64,000 nt of DNA. Origin: Variovorax gossypii (GTDB lineage: Bacteria > Pseudomonadota > Gammaproteobacteria > Burkholderiales > Burkholderiaceae_C). Where the stretch lies: NCBI RefSeq assembly GCF_003965815.1, contig NZ_RXOE01000001.1:868001-932000 (forward strand), given 5' to 3'. Each line of letters starts with the position of its first letter. Positions within the stretch are counted from its first letter, which is position 1. Position numbers and translations under genes: made by a program. The notes beneath the pieces are model-generated. The model had not been told where the DNA came from. It saw only the letters and a list, made by a program, of their open reading frames with translations, and searched no databases. This document shows positions 26,029-34,093 of this stretch, piece after piece.

Positions 26029-27516
26029 TCAGGCCCCCGCCGCACCGCCCAGCTGGAAGCGGAACACCGCCCCCCTGTCCGCCTGCTGCACCAGCCTGAT
26101 GTCGCTGTCGTGCAGCTGCAGGATGCGCTTCACGATCACCAGCCCCAGCCCGCCGCTGCTCGCGCTGTCGGTGCGCGAGCCGCTCATGAACACCGGGCGC
26201 ATGAACAGCGCCTTCTGCAGCTCGCCGGGAATGCCGGGCCCGGTGTCGCTCACCTGCACCGCCACGCCGCCGTTCTCGGCTCGCAGCTGCACCACGATCT
26301 CGCCGCCCTCGGGCGTGTGGCGGATGGCGTTGTCGAGCAGGTTGGCCAGCACGCGCTCGATCATGCCGAGGTCGGCCGACACCACGGGCAGGCCCGATGC
26401 GATGTCGGGCCTGAGGCGCTGGCGCCTTGCCTCGGCCGCCAGCTCGAACTTCTGGAACACGTCCTGCACGAGATCGGCCAGCGCGAAATTCTCCTTCTCG
26501 GGCTTGACCACGCCGTACTCGAGCCGGGCCAGCTCGAACACTTCCTGCGCGAGGCGCCCGACCTTTCGGCTCTGGCCCAGGGCGATCTCGAGGTAGCGCT
26601 GTCGCTCCTCGTCGCTGAGCGTGCCGGCCTTGAGCAGCAGCGTTTCCAGGTAGCCGTGCAGCGACGTGAGCGGCGTGCGCAGGTCGTGCGAGATGTTGGC
26701 GAAGAGCTCGCGGCGCTGCTGGTCCTGCAGGGTGAGCTCGCGCCATTGCTCGGCGATGCGGCGCGTCATCTGCGCGAAGGCCTGGCCGAGCTGGGCGATC
26801 TCGTCGCTGCCGCGCGAAAGCCGCTCCAGCGTGGGCGCCTCGCCCTCGAGCGAGTCGATGCCCTCGGTCTCGAAGCGCTTCACCGCCGCTGTCAGCTCGC
26901 GCAGCGGCCGGGTGATGAGGCGGAATGCCGCAAGGCCCGCCAGCAGCCCGAGCAAAGCCACCAGCCCCATCGACCACAGCGTGGTGCGCAGCACGTTGTC
27001 GGTTGCCACGTTGGCGACCAGCGCGTCGTGGTCCTCGCCCTGCAGCACCACGTAGACATAGCCCGCCTCGCGCCCGTCCATGCGCAGCGGCGCGGCGCTG
27101 AACACCTTGGACGCCGTGAGGCTGCGCGGATCGTCGCCCGCGATGGGCAGCGGCGCGCCCGAGAGCAGCTTGCGCACCGGCTCCAGCCCGACCCGGTCGC
27201 GCTTCAGGTGCCCGGGCGGCGCGGCCTGCGCCTTGATGCTGCCGTCCATCCCCAGCAGGTAGACCTCCACGCTCGGGTTGACGGCCATCAGCTTGTCGAA
27301 AAGATCCTTCACAGCTTCCTGATTGAGCCCGCCGGGCTTCATGAGCTCGGAGTTCTCCGCGATGTGCGCCGCGAGCCCGAGCGACAGCCGCTGGATGACC
27401 TCCTGCTCGTGGATGCCGCTGGAACGCATCTGCAGCCACACCGATGCGCCGCTGCACACCAGCAGCAGCACCGCGAACACGGCGGAAAGCCGCCGCGACA
27501 GCGTGGCCCAGGCCAT
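26029..27516 (-). CDS. sensor histidine kinase
   Basis: This 495-residue membrane kinase has an N-terminal membrane segment (LSAVFAVLLLVCSGASVWL), a periplasmic domain of about 150 residues, and a second membrane segment near residue 190. HAMP (LITRPLRELTAAVKRFE), the H box FANISHDLRTPLTSL (His near residue 280), the N box LLDNAIRHTPEGG and the G boxes SDTGPGIPGE and GGLGLVIVKRI follow. All catalytic boxes are intact. Its start overlaps the response regulator stop at 27516. Facing the methionine-repair genes, it may sense oxidant or periplasmic damage (inference from position). Confidence 0.94.
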   Translation of the reverse strand: MAWATLSRRLSAVFAVLLLVCSGASVWLQMRSSGIHEQEVIQRLSLGLAAHIAENSELMKPGGLNQEAVKDLFDKLMAVNPSVEVYLLGMDGSIKAQAAPPGHLKRDRVGLEPVRKLLSGAPLPIAGDDPRSLTASKVFSAAPLRMDGREAGYVYVVLQGEDHDALVANVATDNVLRTTLWSMGLVALLGLLAGLAAFRLITRPLRELTAAVKRFETEGIDSLEGEAPTLERLSRGSDEIAQLGQAFAQMTRRIAEQWRELTLQDQQRRELFANISHDLRTPLTSLHGYLETLLLKAGTLSDEERQRYLEIALGQSRKVGRLAQEVFELARLEYGVVKPEKENFALADLVQDVFQKFELAAEARRQRLRPDIASGLPVVSADLGMIERVLANLLDNAIRHTPEGGEIVVQLRAENGGVAVQVSDTGPGIPGELQKALFMRPVFMSGSRTDSASSGGLGLVIVKRILQLHDSDIRLVQQADRGAVFRFQLGGAAGA

Positions 27517-28241
27517 CACGCCGAGTCCTCCCCGCTGCCGCCGGCCGACAGCTTGTAGCCGCGCCCCCACACCGTGAGGATGCGCCTGGGCTCCGCCGGA
27601 TCGGCCTCCACCTTGGTGCGCAGCCGGTTGATGTGCGTGTTGACGGTGTGCTCGTAGCCGTCGTGCTGGTAGCCCCAGACCTGGTTGAGCAGGTCGAGCC
27701 GCGAGAACACCTTGCCGGGGTTTCGCGCGAAGAAATACAGCAGGTCGAACTCGCGCGGCGTGAGCTCCACCGGCTTGCCGTCGACCCGCACCTCGCGCGC
27801 CAGCGGCTCGATGCCGAGGTTGCCCAGCGTGAGGCTGCCCGACTCCATGCGCGCGTTGCGCGCCAGCGCGTCGGTGCGCCGCAGCAGCGCCTTCACGCGC
27901 GCCACCAGCTCCAGCACCGAGAAGGGCTTGGCCAGGTAGTCGTCGGCCCCGAGCTCCAGCCCGAGGATGCGGTGCACCTCGCTGGAACGCGCGCTGATGA
28001 TGATGATCGGCGTGTAGCGCGTCATGGCGCGGGCGCGGCGGCAGATTTCGAGGCCGTCGATGCCGGGCAGCATCAGGTCGAGCACCAGCGCGTCCCAGTT
28101 GCCGCGCTCCAGCTCGCGAAGGCCCGCGTGGCCGTCGGCGGCATGCTCGATGGCATAGCCCTCGTCGCGCAGGTGCATGCGCAGAAGTTCGGCAATGTGG
28201 GCGTCGTCCTCGACGATCAGCACGCGCTTGGCAGTGTCCAT
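27516..28241 (-). CDS. OmpR-family response regulator
   Basis: This 241-residue regulator has a receiver domain (VLIVEDDAHIAELL, phosphorylated Asp in LVLDLMLPGIDGLE near residue 53, Lys in ADDYLAKPF) and a winged-helix output domain (ELTPREFDLLYFFARNPGKVFSR ... YEHTVNTHINRLRTK in shorter blocks). It is translationally coupled to the kinase through a one-base overlap. It diverges from the cytochrome b gene with 99 bases between, and an inverted repeat lies in this gap (28279-28305). The likely target is the divergent methionine-repair operon and its own promoter. Confidence 0.94.
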   Translation of the reverse strand: MDTAKRVLIVEDDAHIAELLRMHLRDEGYAIEHAADGHAGLRELERGNWDALVLDLMLPGIDGLEICRRARAMTRYTPIIIISARSSEVHRILGLELGADDYLAKPFSVLELVARVKALLRRTDALARNARMESGSLTLGNLGIEPLAREVRVDGKPVELTPREFDLLYFFARNPGKVFSRLDLLNQVWGYQHDGYEHTVNTHINRLRTKVEADPAEPRRILTVWGRGYKLSAGGSGEDSA

Positions 28242-28278
28242 GGTGGCGACATTGTCCCGCGATACGGCCGGCCGAGTT

Positions 28279-28305
28279 ATCACGATTAATTGAACTTTGC
28301 GTGAT
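28279..28305. promoter_or_regulatory. inverted repeat in the divergent regulator/methionine-repair gap
   Basis: ATCACG (28279-28284) faces CGTGAT (28300-28305) across an A/T-rich centre (ATTAATTGAACTTTG). Its position between the response regulator and the cytochrome b gene suits an operator or core promoter for both directions. Confidence 0.4.
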
Positions 28306-28340
28306 GAATCGGCCATGGGGTGCGCCCAAAAATCCGCTCC

Positions 28341-28994
28341 ATGAACAGCCGCACAGCCATCGCCCCACTCGCCCCGGATGCCCCGCAGGCCGATGCCCGC
28401 CGCCCGATCCATCCGCTGTGGATGCGCATCACGCATTGGCTCAACGCGCTGGCGGTGGTGATCCTGGTGACCAGCGGCTGGCGCATCTACGACGCCGCGC
28501 CCTTCTTTCCCTTCACCATCCCGACCGTGGTCACGCTCGGCGGGTGGCTCGGCGGCGCGCTGCAGTGGCACTTCGCGGCGATGTGGCTGCTGGTGTTCAA
28601 CGGCCTCGTGTACCTCGCGCTGAACATCGCCAGCGGCCGGCTCTTCACGAAGTTCTTTCCGCTCACGCCGCGCGGCGTGCTGCAGGACGCGCTGGCCGCC
28701 CTCAAGGGCAAGTTCTCGCACGCCGACCCGCGCCACTACAACAGCGTGCAGAAGCTGGCCTACCTGTTCGTGATGCTCGACCTGATCGTGATCGTGCTGT
28801 CGGGCCTGGTGCTGTGGAAGTCGGTGCAGTTCCCGGTGCTGCGCGAACTGATGGGCGGCTACGAGTCGGCCCGCCGCGTGCACTTCTTCGGCATGGCCGC
28901 CATCGTCGCCTTCGTCGTCGTGCACCTCGTGATGGTGGCCCTCGTGCCCCGCACGCTCCTCACCATGATCCGCGGCGGCACGCCCAAAGCCTGA
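28341..28994 (+). CDS. cytochrome b561-type membrane protein (YedZ1-like partner of MsrP-like enzyme)
   Basis: This 217-residue inner-membrane haem protein has four main membrane segments. Candidate haem ligands are the His in MRITHWLNALAVV (segment 1), HFAAMWLL (segment 2) and HFFGMAAIVAFVVVHLVM (last segment, two His). It probably passes electrons from the quinone pool to the periplasmic molybdoenzyme encoded two bases downstream. The start at 28341 gives the usual short cytosolic lead; a GTG start seven codons upstream is possible. It is the first gene of a four-gene plus-strand group. Confidence 0.85.
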   Translation: MNSRTAIAPLAPDAPQADARRPIHPLWMRITHWLNALAVVILVTSGWRIYDAAPFFPFTIPTVVTLGGWLGGALQWHFAAMWLLVFNGLVYLALNIASGRLFTKFFPLTPRGVLQDALAALKGKFSHADPRHYNSVQKLAYLFVMLDLIVIVLSGLVLWKSVQFPVLRELMGGYESARRVHFFGMAAIVAFVVVHLVMVALVPRTLLTMIRGGTPKA

Positions 28995-28995
28995 G

Positions 28996-29787
28996 ATGAA
29001 AATCTTCAAAGCCCCCACCCTGAACGGCATCGACGGCGACGCCGTGCTGCGCGAAGCCCGCAGCCTGATTTCGAAGAAGCTCGACGAGCCCTCGCGCCGC
29101 GTGTTCCTGCGACGCTCGCTCACCCTCGGCGGCCTTTCGCTGCTCACCGGCTGCAGCATCAGCGACAACGCGCAGGTGGAAGCCGCGCTCACGAAGATCT
29201 CGCGCCTCAACGACAAGGTGCAGGGCCTGATCTTCAGCCCGACGCAGCTCGCGCCGACCTATACCGAAGCCGAGATCACGCGCCCCTTTCCGTTCAACGC
29301 CTACTACGGCGAGGACGAGGTGCGCGAGGTGGACGAGGCCAGCTACAAGCTGGAAGTGACGGGCATGGTCGCCGACAGGCACTCCTGGACGCTGGCCGAG
29401 CTGCGCGCCATGCCGCAGCAGGACCAGATCACGCGGCACATCTGCGTGGAGGGCTGGAGCGCCATCGGCAAATGGGGCGGCGTGCGTTTTGCCGACTTCC
29501 TTCGCCACATCGGCGCCGACCTTACGGCGAAGTACGTCGGCTTCAAGTGCGCCGACGACTACTACACCAGCATCGACATGCCCACCGCGCTGCACCCGCA
29601 GACGCTTCTGACGCTGACCTACGACGGCCAGCCGCTACCGCCGAAGTACGGCTTTCCGATGAAGCTGCGCATGCCGACCAAGCTTGGCTACAAGAACCCG
29701 AAGCACATCAAGGCGATGTTCGTCACCAACACCTATTCCGGTGGCTACTGGGAAGACCAGGGCTACAACTGGTTCGGAGGGAGCTGA
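28996..29787 (+). CDS. molybdopterin-dependent oxidoreductase, MsrP/YedY1-like
   Basis: This 263-residue enzyme of the sulfite oxidase fold would reduce protein methionine sulfoxide in the periplasm. An internal Tat signal (SRRVFLRRSLTLGGLSLL) leads to a Cys that could serve as a lipoprotein site (LLTGCSIS). The molybdenum-ligating Cys is in HICVEGWSAIGKWGG (about residue 152). The C-terminus has MPTKLGYKNPKHIKAM and ends YNWFGGS. It directly follows its cytochrome b partner. This class is smaller than classic MsrP. In Azospira suillum a YedY1/YedZ1 pair works with a methionine-rich peptide to remove hypochlorite; the next gene here encodes such a peptide. Confidence 0.87.
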   Translation: MKIFKAPTLNGIDGDAVLREARSLISKKLDEPSRRVFLRRSLTLGGLSLLTGCSISDNAQVEAALTKISRLNDKVQGLIFSPTQLAPTYTEAEITRPFPFNAYYGEDEVREVDEASYKLEVTGMVADRHSWTLAELRAMPQQDQITRHICVEGWSAIGKWGGVRFADFLRHIGADLTAKYVGFKCADDYYTSIDMPTALHPQTLLTLTYDGQPLPPKYGFPMKLRMPTKLGYKNPKHIKAMFVTNTYSGGYWEDQGYNWFGGS

Positions 29788-29893
29788 GGGGCCGCCAGAG
29801 CCGCTCGACTGCCGAAGAAAGCGAAAGGCGGAGTTCCCCCGGGACCGAGCCGACATTGAAAACCCAACCTCAACTCACTCAGGAAAACTCCAG

Positions 29894-30145
29894 ATGAACA
29901 AGCTCAGCGCAACCCTGCTCGCCACCTGCATGGCTTTCGCCGGCGCCTCTGCTTTCGCCGCGGACGAAATGGCGAAGGACGGCATGGCCAAGGACTCGAT
30001 GTCCAAGGACGCAATGAAGAAGGACTCGATGGCCAAGGATTCCATGTCGAAGGACGGCATGAAGAAGGATTCGATGGCGAAGGACTCCATGTCCAAGGAC
30101 GCCATGAAGAAGGACGCGATGGGCAAGGACGAGATGAAGAAGTAG
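29894..30145 (+). CDS. methionine-rich MXKDX pentapeptide-repeat protein (MrpX-like)
   Basis: This 83-residue precursor has a signal peptide (MNKLSATLLATCMAFAG ... AFA) and a mature part made almost wholly of pentapeptides M-x-K-D-x (MAKDG, MAKDS, MSKDA, MKKDS and so on, about twelve units, ending MKK). Roughly one residue in five is methionine. Known: comparable proteins act as sacrificial methionine pools in the periplasm, oxidised by hypochlorite and repaired by YedY-type reductases. It stands between the MsrP-like gene and an exported MsrA, an ideal setting. A ribosome-binding AGGA lies eight bases upstream. Confidence 0.92.
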   Translation: MNKLSATLLATCMAFAGASAFAADEMAKDGMAKDSMSKDAMKKDSMAKDSMSKDGMKKDSMAKDSMSKDAMKKDAMGKDEMKK

Positions 30146-30252
30146 GCCCGCAAGGCACCTCGCAAGCGCCATTGACGTCCGGAAGATTCGGCGTCAATGT
30201 CGCGTTGGCCGATCAGCCGGCCGCCGCAAATCCCGCTCCCCAAGGAATCTCC

Positions 30253-30954
30253 ATGAAATCCCTCGCACTCACCGCAGGCACGCTGGCTGCCGCCGCCCTG
30301 GTCTGGTACACGGTGCCGTCGTTCGCCGAAACCGCGCGCCGCGTGCCCGCTCCCACCGCAGACCTCGCAGCGCAACCGGGCGCGAAGACCGAAACCGCCG
30401 TATTCGCCGGAGGCTGCTTCTGGGGCGTGCAGGGCGTGTTCCAGCGCGTCAAGGGCGTGAGCAATGCCGTCTCGGGCTATGCCGGCGGCGACGCGAAGAC
30501 AGCGCGCTACGACGAGGTCGGCTCGGGCCGCACGGGCCACGCCGAATCGGTGCGCATCACCTACGACCCGCAGCAGATCAGCTACGGCAAGCTGCTGCAG
30601 ATCTATTTCTCGGTGGCGCACGACCCGACCGAACTCAACCGCCAGGGCCCGGACACGGGCACGCAATACCGCTCCACGGTGTTCGCCGAGAACGCCGAGC
30701 AGGCGCGCATCGCCAACGCGTACATCGCGCAGCTCAACCAGGCGAAGACCTTCGGCAAGCCGCTGGCCACCACCGTCGAGATGTCCAAGCCTTTCTACGC
30801 GGCCGAGGACTACCACCAGGACTACCTGACGCTGCACCCGAGCCAGCCTTACATCGCGATCAACGACATGCCGAAGATCGACGACCTGAAGAAGCTCTTC
30901 CCCGAAAGCTACAAGGCCACGCCTTCGCTGGTGAAGGCGGCCAAGTCGGGCTGA
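30253..30954 (+). CDS. msrA: peptide-methionine (S)-S-oxide reductase with signal peptide
   Basis: This 233-residue MsrA has the active-site motif FAGGCFWGVQGVF (catalytic Cys near residue 57), followed by VSGYAGGDAKTARYDEVGSG, HAESVRITYDP and GTQYRSTVF, all standard. A hydrophobic lead (LALTAGTLAAAALVWYTV ... FAETARR) indicates export, which is less common than cytosolic MsrA. AAGGA precedes the ATG at 30253. As the last gene of the group, it would repair the S-sulfoxide epimer in the periplasm and complement the MsrP-like enzyme. Its periplasmic electron donor is not evident here. Confidence 0.93.
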   Translation: MKSLALTAGTLAAAALVWYTVPSFAETARRVPAPTADLAAQPGAKTETAVFAGGCFWGVQGVFQRVKGVSNAVSGYAGGDAKTARYDEVGSGRTGHAESVRITYDPQQISYGKLLQIYFSVAHDPTELNRQGPDTGTQYRSTVFAENAEQARIANAYIAQLNQAKTFGKPLATTVEMSKPFYAAEDYHQDYLTLHPSQPYIAINDMPKIDDLKKLFPESYKATPSLVKAAKSG

Positions 30955-30970
30955 CCGGCCCTCGAAAAGC

Positions 30971-32269
30971 TCAAAGCAGCTTCAGCCGCTTCGCCTGCTC
31001 GGTCAGCTCCGCCCTGAAGGCCGGGTGCGCGATGCCGATGAGTTCGCGCGCCCGCTGCTTCGCCGACTTGCCGCGCAGCTGCGCCACGCCGTATTCGGTG
31101 ACGACGTAGTTGATGTCGTTCTTGCTCGTGCTCACATGGGTGCCCGGCGACAGCGAGGGCACGATGCGCGAGATGGTGTCGCCCTTGGCCGTCGAGGGCA
31201 GCACGATGAAGGCCTTACCGCCGCGCGAGCGATTCGCGGCGCGCACGAAGTCCGACTGCCCGCCCGTGCCCGAATACGGCGCGTGGCCCAGGCTCTCCGA
31301 ACCGCACTGCCCCAGCAGGTCGATCTGCATGGTCGCGTTGATGGCGACGAGGTTGTCGTTCAGCCCGGCCAGCGCCGGGTCGTTGGTGAAGTTCACCGGG
31401 TGCATCTCGAGCGAGGGGTTGCGGTCCATGAAGCGGTAGAGCCTCTCCGAGCCGAGCGCGAAGGTCGCGACCGACTTGCCCGGCAGGTAGTTCTTGCGGC
31501 GGTTGGTGACCGCGCCGCTCTCCACCAGCTTGAGAATGCCGTCGCCGATCATCTCGGTGTGAATGCCCAGGTCCCGCTTGTGCGTGAGCTGCATGACCAC
31601 CGCGTCCGGAATGCCGCCGTAGCCGATCTGCAGGGTCGAGCCGTCGTCGATCAGGTCTGCCACGTACTTGCCGATGGCTTCCTGCACCACGCCGATCTTC
31701 GGCAGGCCGACCTCCATCACCGGCGCCTCGTTCTCCACCAGCGCGGCCACCTGCGAGACATGCACGTGGCAGGCACCGTACGCGAAAGGCACGTTCGGGT
31801 TCACTTCCAGCACCACGGCGCGGGCCTTCGCGACGGCGGCCATGGTGTAGTCGGCGCCCAGGCTCAGCGAGAAGTAGCCGTGCGCGTCCATCGGCGAGGC
31901 CATGCTGAAGACCACCTCGGCCGGGATCTGCCCGCGCTCGATCTGCGCCGGTATCTCGGAGAAGTAGTTCGGCAGGAAGTCGATCCAGCCCTCCTGCCCG
32001 CCCGCGCGGGTGGCGCCGCCGAAGAACAGCGCGACGTGACGCACATGCTCGACGGTCTCGGGGTCGATGTAGGCGTACTTGCGCATCGCGAGGATCTGCG
32101 CGACCTTCACGTTGCGGAAATCGCGCCGCTGCTCCGACAGCGCCGTGAGCAGCGTCGGCGGCTCGCCCACGCCGGTCGGCACGATGATCATGTCGCCGTC
32201 GCGCACCTGGCGCACCGCATCGGCGGGAGACGCCAGCTTCTGGCGGTACAGGTCCTGGGGAGTCGTCAT
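30971..32269 (-). CDS. acetyl-CoA hydrolase/CoA-transferase family protein
   Basis: This 432-residue CoA-transferase of the acetyl-CoA hydrolase / 4-hydroxybutyrate CoA-transferase type exchanges CoA between acyl groups. It shows MIIVPTGVGEPPTLL near the N-terminus, QIGYGGIPDAVVMQL, the catalytic Glu in IHTEMIGDGI (about residue 235) and the C-terminal VVTEYGVAQLRGKS. Length matches this subgroup. The start at 32269 (MTTPQDLYRQK) follows a GA-rich stretch. It lies eight bases after the aldolase gene in the same direction, so they probably share a transcript. The acceptor acid is unknown. Confidence 0.9.
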   Translation of the reverse strand: MTTPQDLYRQKLASPADAVRQVRDGDMIIVPTGVGEPPTLLTALSEQRRDFRNVKVAQILAMRKYAYIDPETVEHVRHVALFFGGATRAGGQEGWIDFLPNYFSEIPAQIERGQIPAEVVFSMASPMDAHGYFSLSLGADYTMAAVAKARAVVLEVNPNVPFAYGACHVHVSQVAALVENEAPVMEVGLPKIGVVQEAIGKYVADLIDDGSTLQIGYGGIPDAVVMQLTHKRDLGIHTEMIGDGILKLVESGAVTNRRKNYLPGKSVATFALGSERLYRFMDRNPSLEMHPVNFTNDPALAGLNDNLVAINATMQIDLLGQCGSESLGHAPYSGTGGQSDFVRAANRSRGGKAFIVLPSTAKGDTISRIVPSLSPGTHVSTSKNDINYVVTEYGVAQLRGKSAKQRARELIGIAHPAFRAELTEQAKRLKLL

Positions 32270-32277
32270 GCTGGGTT

Positions 32278-33291
32278 CTATGCCTCTTCCTTGTATTCGC
32301 CGCGGCGCGCGGCCCGGTTGGCCCGGGTGCGCTGCACCAGCGCCTTCTGCGCGACGGCCACGTTGGCCGCCTCGCCTTTCCATGCATCGAGCGCGGGCTG
32401 CTGCACCGCGCGGGAGAACGAGAAGGCCAGCGCCCACGGCAGGCGCGACCTGAAGCGGATGTTCATCTCGTTCAGGCGGGCCGAGGCCAGCCGCGCCGGC
32501 TGCCCGCCAGAGAGAAAGGCCACGCCCGGCACGGCGGCGGGCACGGTGCGCAGCAGGCACGCCACCGTGGCTTCGGCCACCGCATCGACGGAGTCCTGCA
32601 CGGGAGCCTTCAGCCCCGGCAGCACCATGTTCGGCTTCAGCAGCATGCCTTCGAGCAGCACGCCCTGCGCGCGCAGCTCGGCGAAGGTCCGGTGCAGCAC
32701 TTCCTCGGTGACCTCGGCGCAGCGGGCGAGCGAATGATCGCCGTCCATCAGCACCTCGGGCTCGACGATGGGCACCAGCCCGGCTTCCTGGCACAGCGCG
32801 GCGTAGCGCGCGAGGGCATGGGCGTTGACGCGGATGCATGCGCGCGTCGGCAGGCCATCGCCGATGGCGATCACGCCGCGCCACTTGGCGAAGCGAGCGC
32901 CCATCATGGCGTATTCGGCGAGGCGCTCGCGCAGGCCGTCCAGTCCTTCGGTGACGGTTTCACCAGGATGGCCGGCCAGCGGCTTGGCGCCGGTGTCAAC
33001 CTTGATGCCGGGAATGATGCCCGCGTCGGCAAGTGCCTTCGCGAAGGGCAGGCCCGCATCGGTCTTCTGCCGGATCGTCTCGTCGAACAGGATCGCGCCC
33101 CCGATGCTGTCGGCCAGCCCCGGCGCGGTGACGATCAGCTCGCGCCAGTCGCGCCGCGCGGCCTCCGTCTGCGGAATGCCGAGCGCGGCGAAGCGCTTGT
33201 TGCAGGTGGCGTTGCTCTCGTCCATGGCGAGCAGGCCCTTGTCTCCGGCGACGAGCGCGCGGGCGGTGTCGATCAGTGTCTGTGCGGTCAT
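32278..33291 (-). CDS. class I fructose-bisphosphate aldolase
   Basis: This Schiff-base aldolase, 337 residues, cleaves fructose 1,6-bisphosphate to two triose phosphates. It has KGLLAMDESNATCNKRFAALGI near the N-terminus, FAKWRGVIAIGDGLPT, VEPEVLMDGDHS, the Schiff-base Lys in GMLLKPNMVLPG (about residue 220) and FLSGGQPARLASARLNEMN. Class I enzymes of this eukaryote-like type are widespread in Variovorax-like genomes beside a class II enzyme. The start at 33291 has GAGAGG nine bases upstream. The gene leads into the CoA-transferase gene. Confidence 0.94.
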   Translation of the reverse strand: MTAQTLIDTARALVAGDKGLLAMDESNATCNKRFAALGIPQTEAARRDWRELIVTAPGLADSIGGAILFDETIRQKTDAGLPFAKALADAGIIPGIKVDTGAKPLAGHPGETVTEGLDGLRERLAEYAMMGARFAKWRGVIAIGDGLPTRACIRVNAHALARYAALCQEAGLVPIVEPEVLMDGDHSLARCAEVTEEVLHRTFAELRAQGVLLEGMLLKPNMVLPGLKAPVQDSVDAVAEATVACLLRTVPAAVPGVAFLSGGQPARLASARLNEMNIRFRSRLPWALAFSFSRAVQQPALDAWKGEAANVAVAQKALVQRTRANRAARRGEYKEEA

Positions 33292-33462
33292 GGCATGCAC
33301 CTCTCTGGCGGCCATCGTACGCCCTCCCCGCCGGCTCGTTAACACCGCGAACCTGATCGCTGGCCGACTTGGTGCGCCAGCCAATGTGGCGCGCCGGGTC
33401 TTTATCAAGCCGACGCGAGCCGGCAGTAATCTGCGCGCGGTCGGGACGGAAAGGAAACCTGG

Positions 33463-34011
33463 ATGGAACGTGAGTCACGAGAGTGCGATGCGCGCGGCGG
33501 CGGAAGGCTCGTCGTGCTGGCGGGCCTGGCGCTTGCGGCGACCGTGTTCGCAGCGCCTTCCGCATTTGCGGAGCTGGGCGGTGCGCCCACGCTTGCACCG
33601 AGCCAACGCGTCGCCATCGGGTCGCGCAAGGCCACCAATCAGGCGACCGGCACTGCCACTGCGGAGTCCGCTCCCAGCTGGAGCATGCGGGAAGTCACGC
33701 TGCCCGACGGGCTGATCCAGCGCGAATACCTGACGGCCGATGGCGCCGTGTTCGCTGTGGCGTGGCGCGGCTCCCATCGGCCTGAGCTGTCAGTCCTGCT
33801 GGGCACCCACTACGCCCGGCAGATGTCCAGCAATGCACGGGCGCAGCGGCAGATGGGCAGGGGCTCCCACGCCACGACCACCCAGGCGGACGAAACCTTC
33901 GCGGTACATGCCTCCTCGCACCAGCGCTCGTCGACGGGCGTTGCCTGGCTGCCCGGGCTGCTGCCCGCCGGGGTCGACCCGGACACGCTGGCCATCCCGC
34001 AAGGCTCCTGA
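33463..34011 (+). CDS. DUF2844-like exported protein
   Basis: This 182-residue protein has a signal peptide (RLVVLAGLALAATVFAAPSAFA) and a mature part beginning ELGGAPTLAPS. The central block MREVTLPDGLIQREYLTADGAVFAVAWRG is split by the usual YLTADG turn, followed by PELSVLLGTHYARQM. This pattern matches DUF2844, a small secreted family of unknown function frequent in Burkholderiales. It sits 82 bases upstream of a DUF3443-type gene. The two families often occur together and could form one secreted unit. No enzymatic motif is visible. Confidence 0.82.
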   Translation: MERESRECDARGGGRLVVLAGLALAATVFAAPSAFAELGGAPTLAPSQRVAIGSRKATNQATGTATAESAPSWSMREVTLPDGLIQREYLTADGAVFAVAWRGSHRPELSVLLGTHYARQMSSNARAQRQMGRGSHATTTQADETFAVHASSHQRSSTGVAWLPGLLPAGVDPDTLAIPQGS

Positions 34012-34093
34012 CCGTCTTGACGCCCTTCCTCTTGCAATACCCAACGTGCCCATGGAACCACGACAAGCAGGCAGCCGGCGTGCAGCCGATGCC

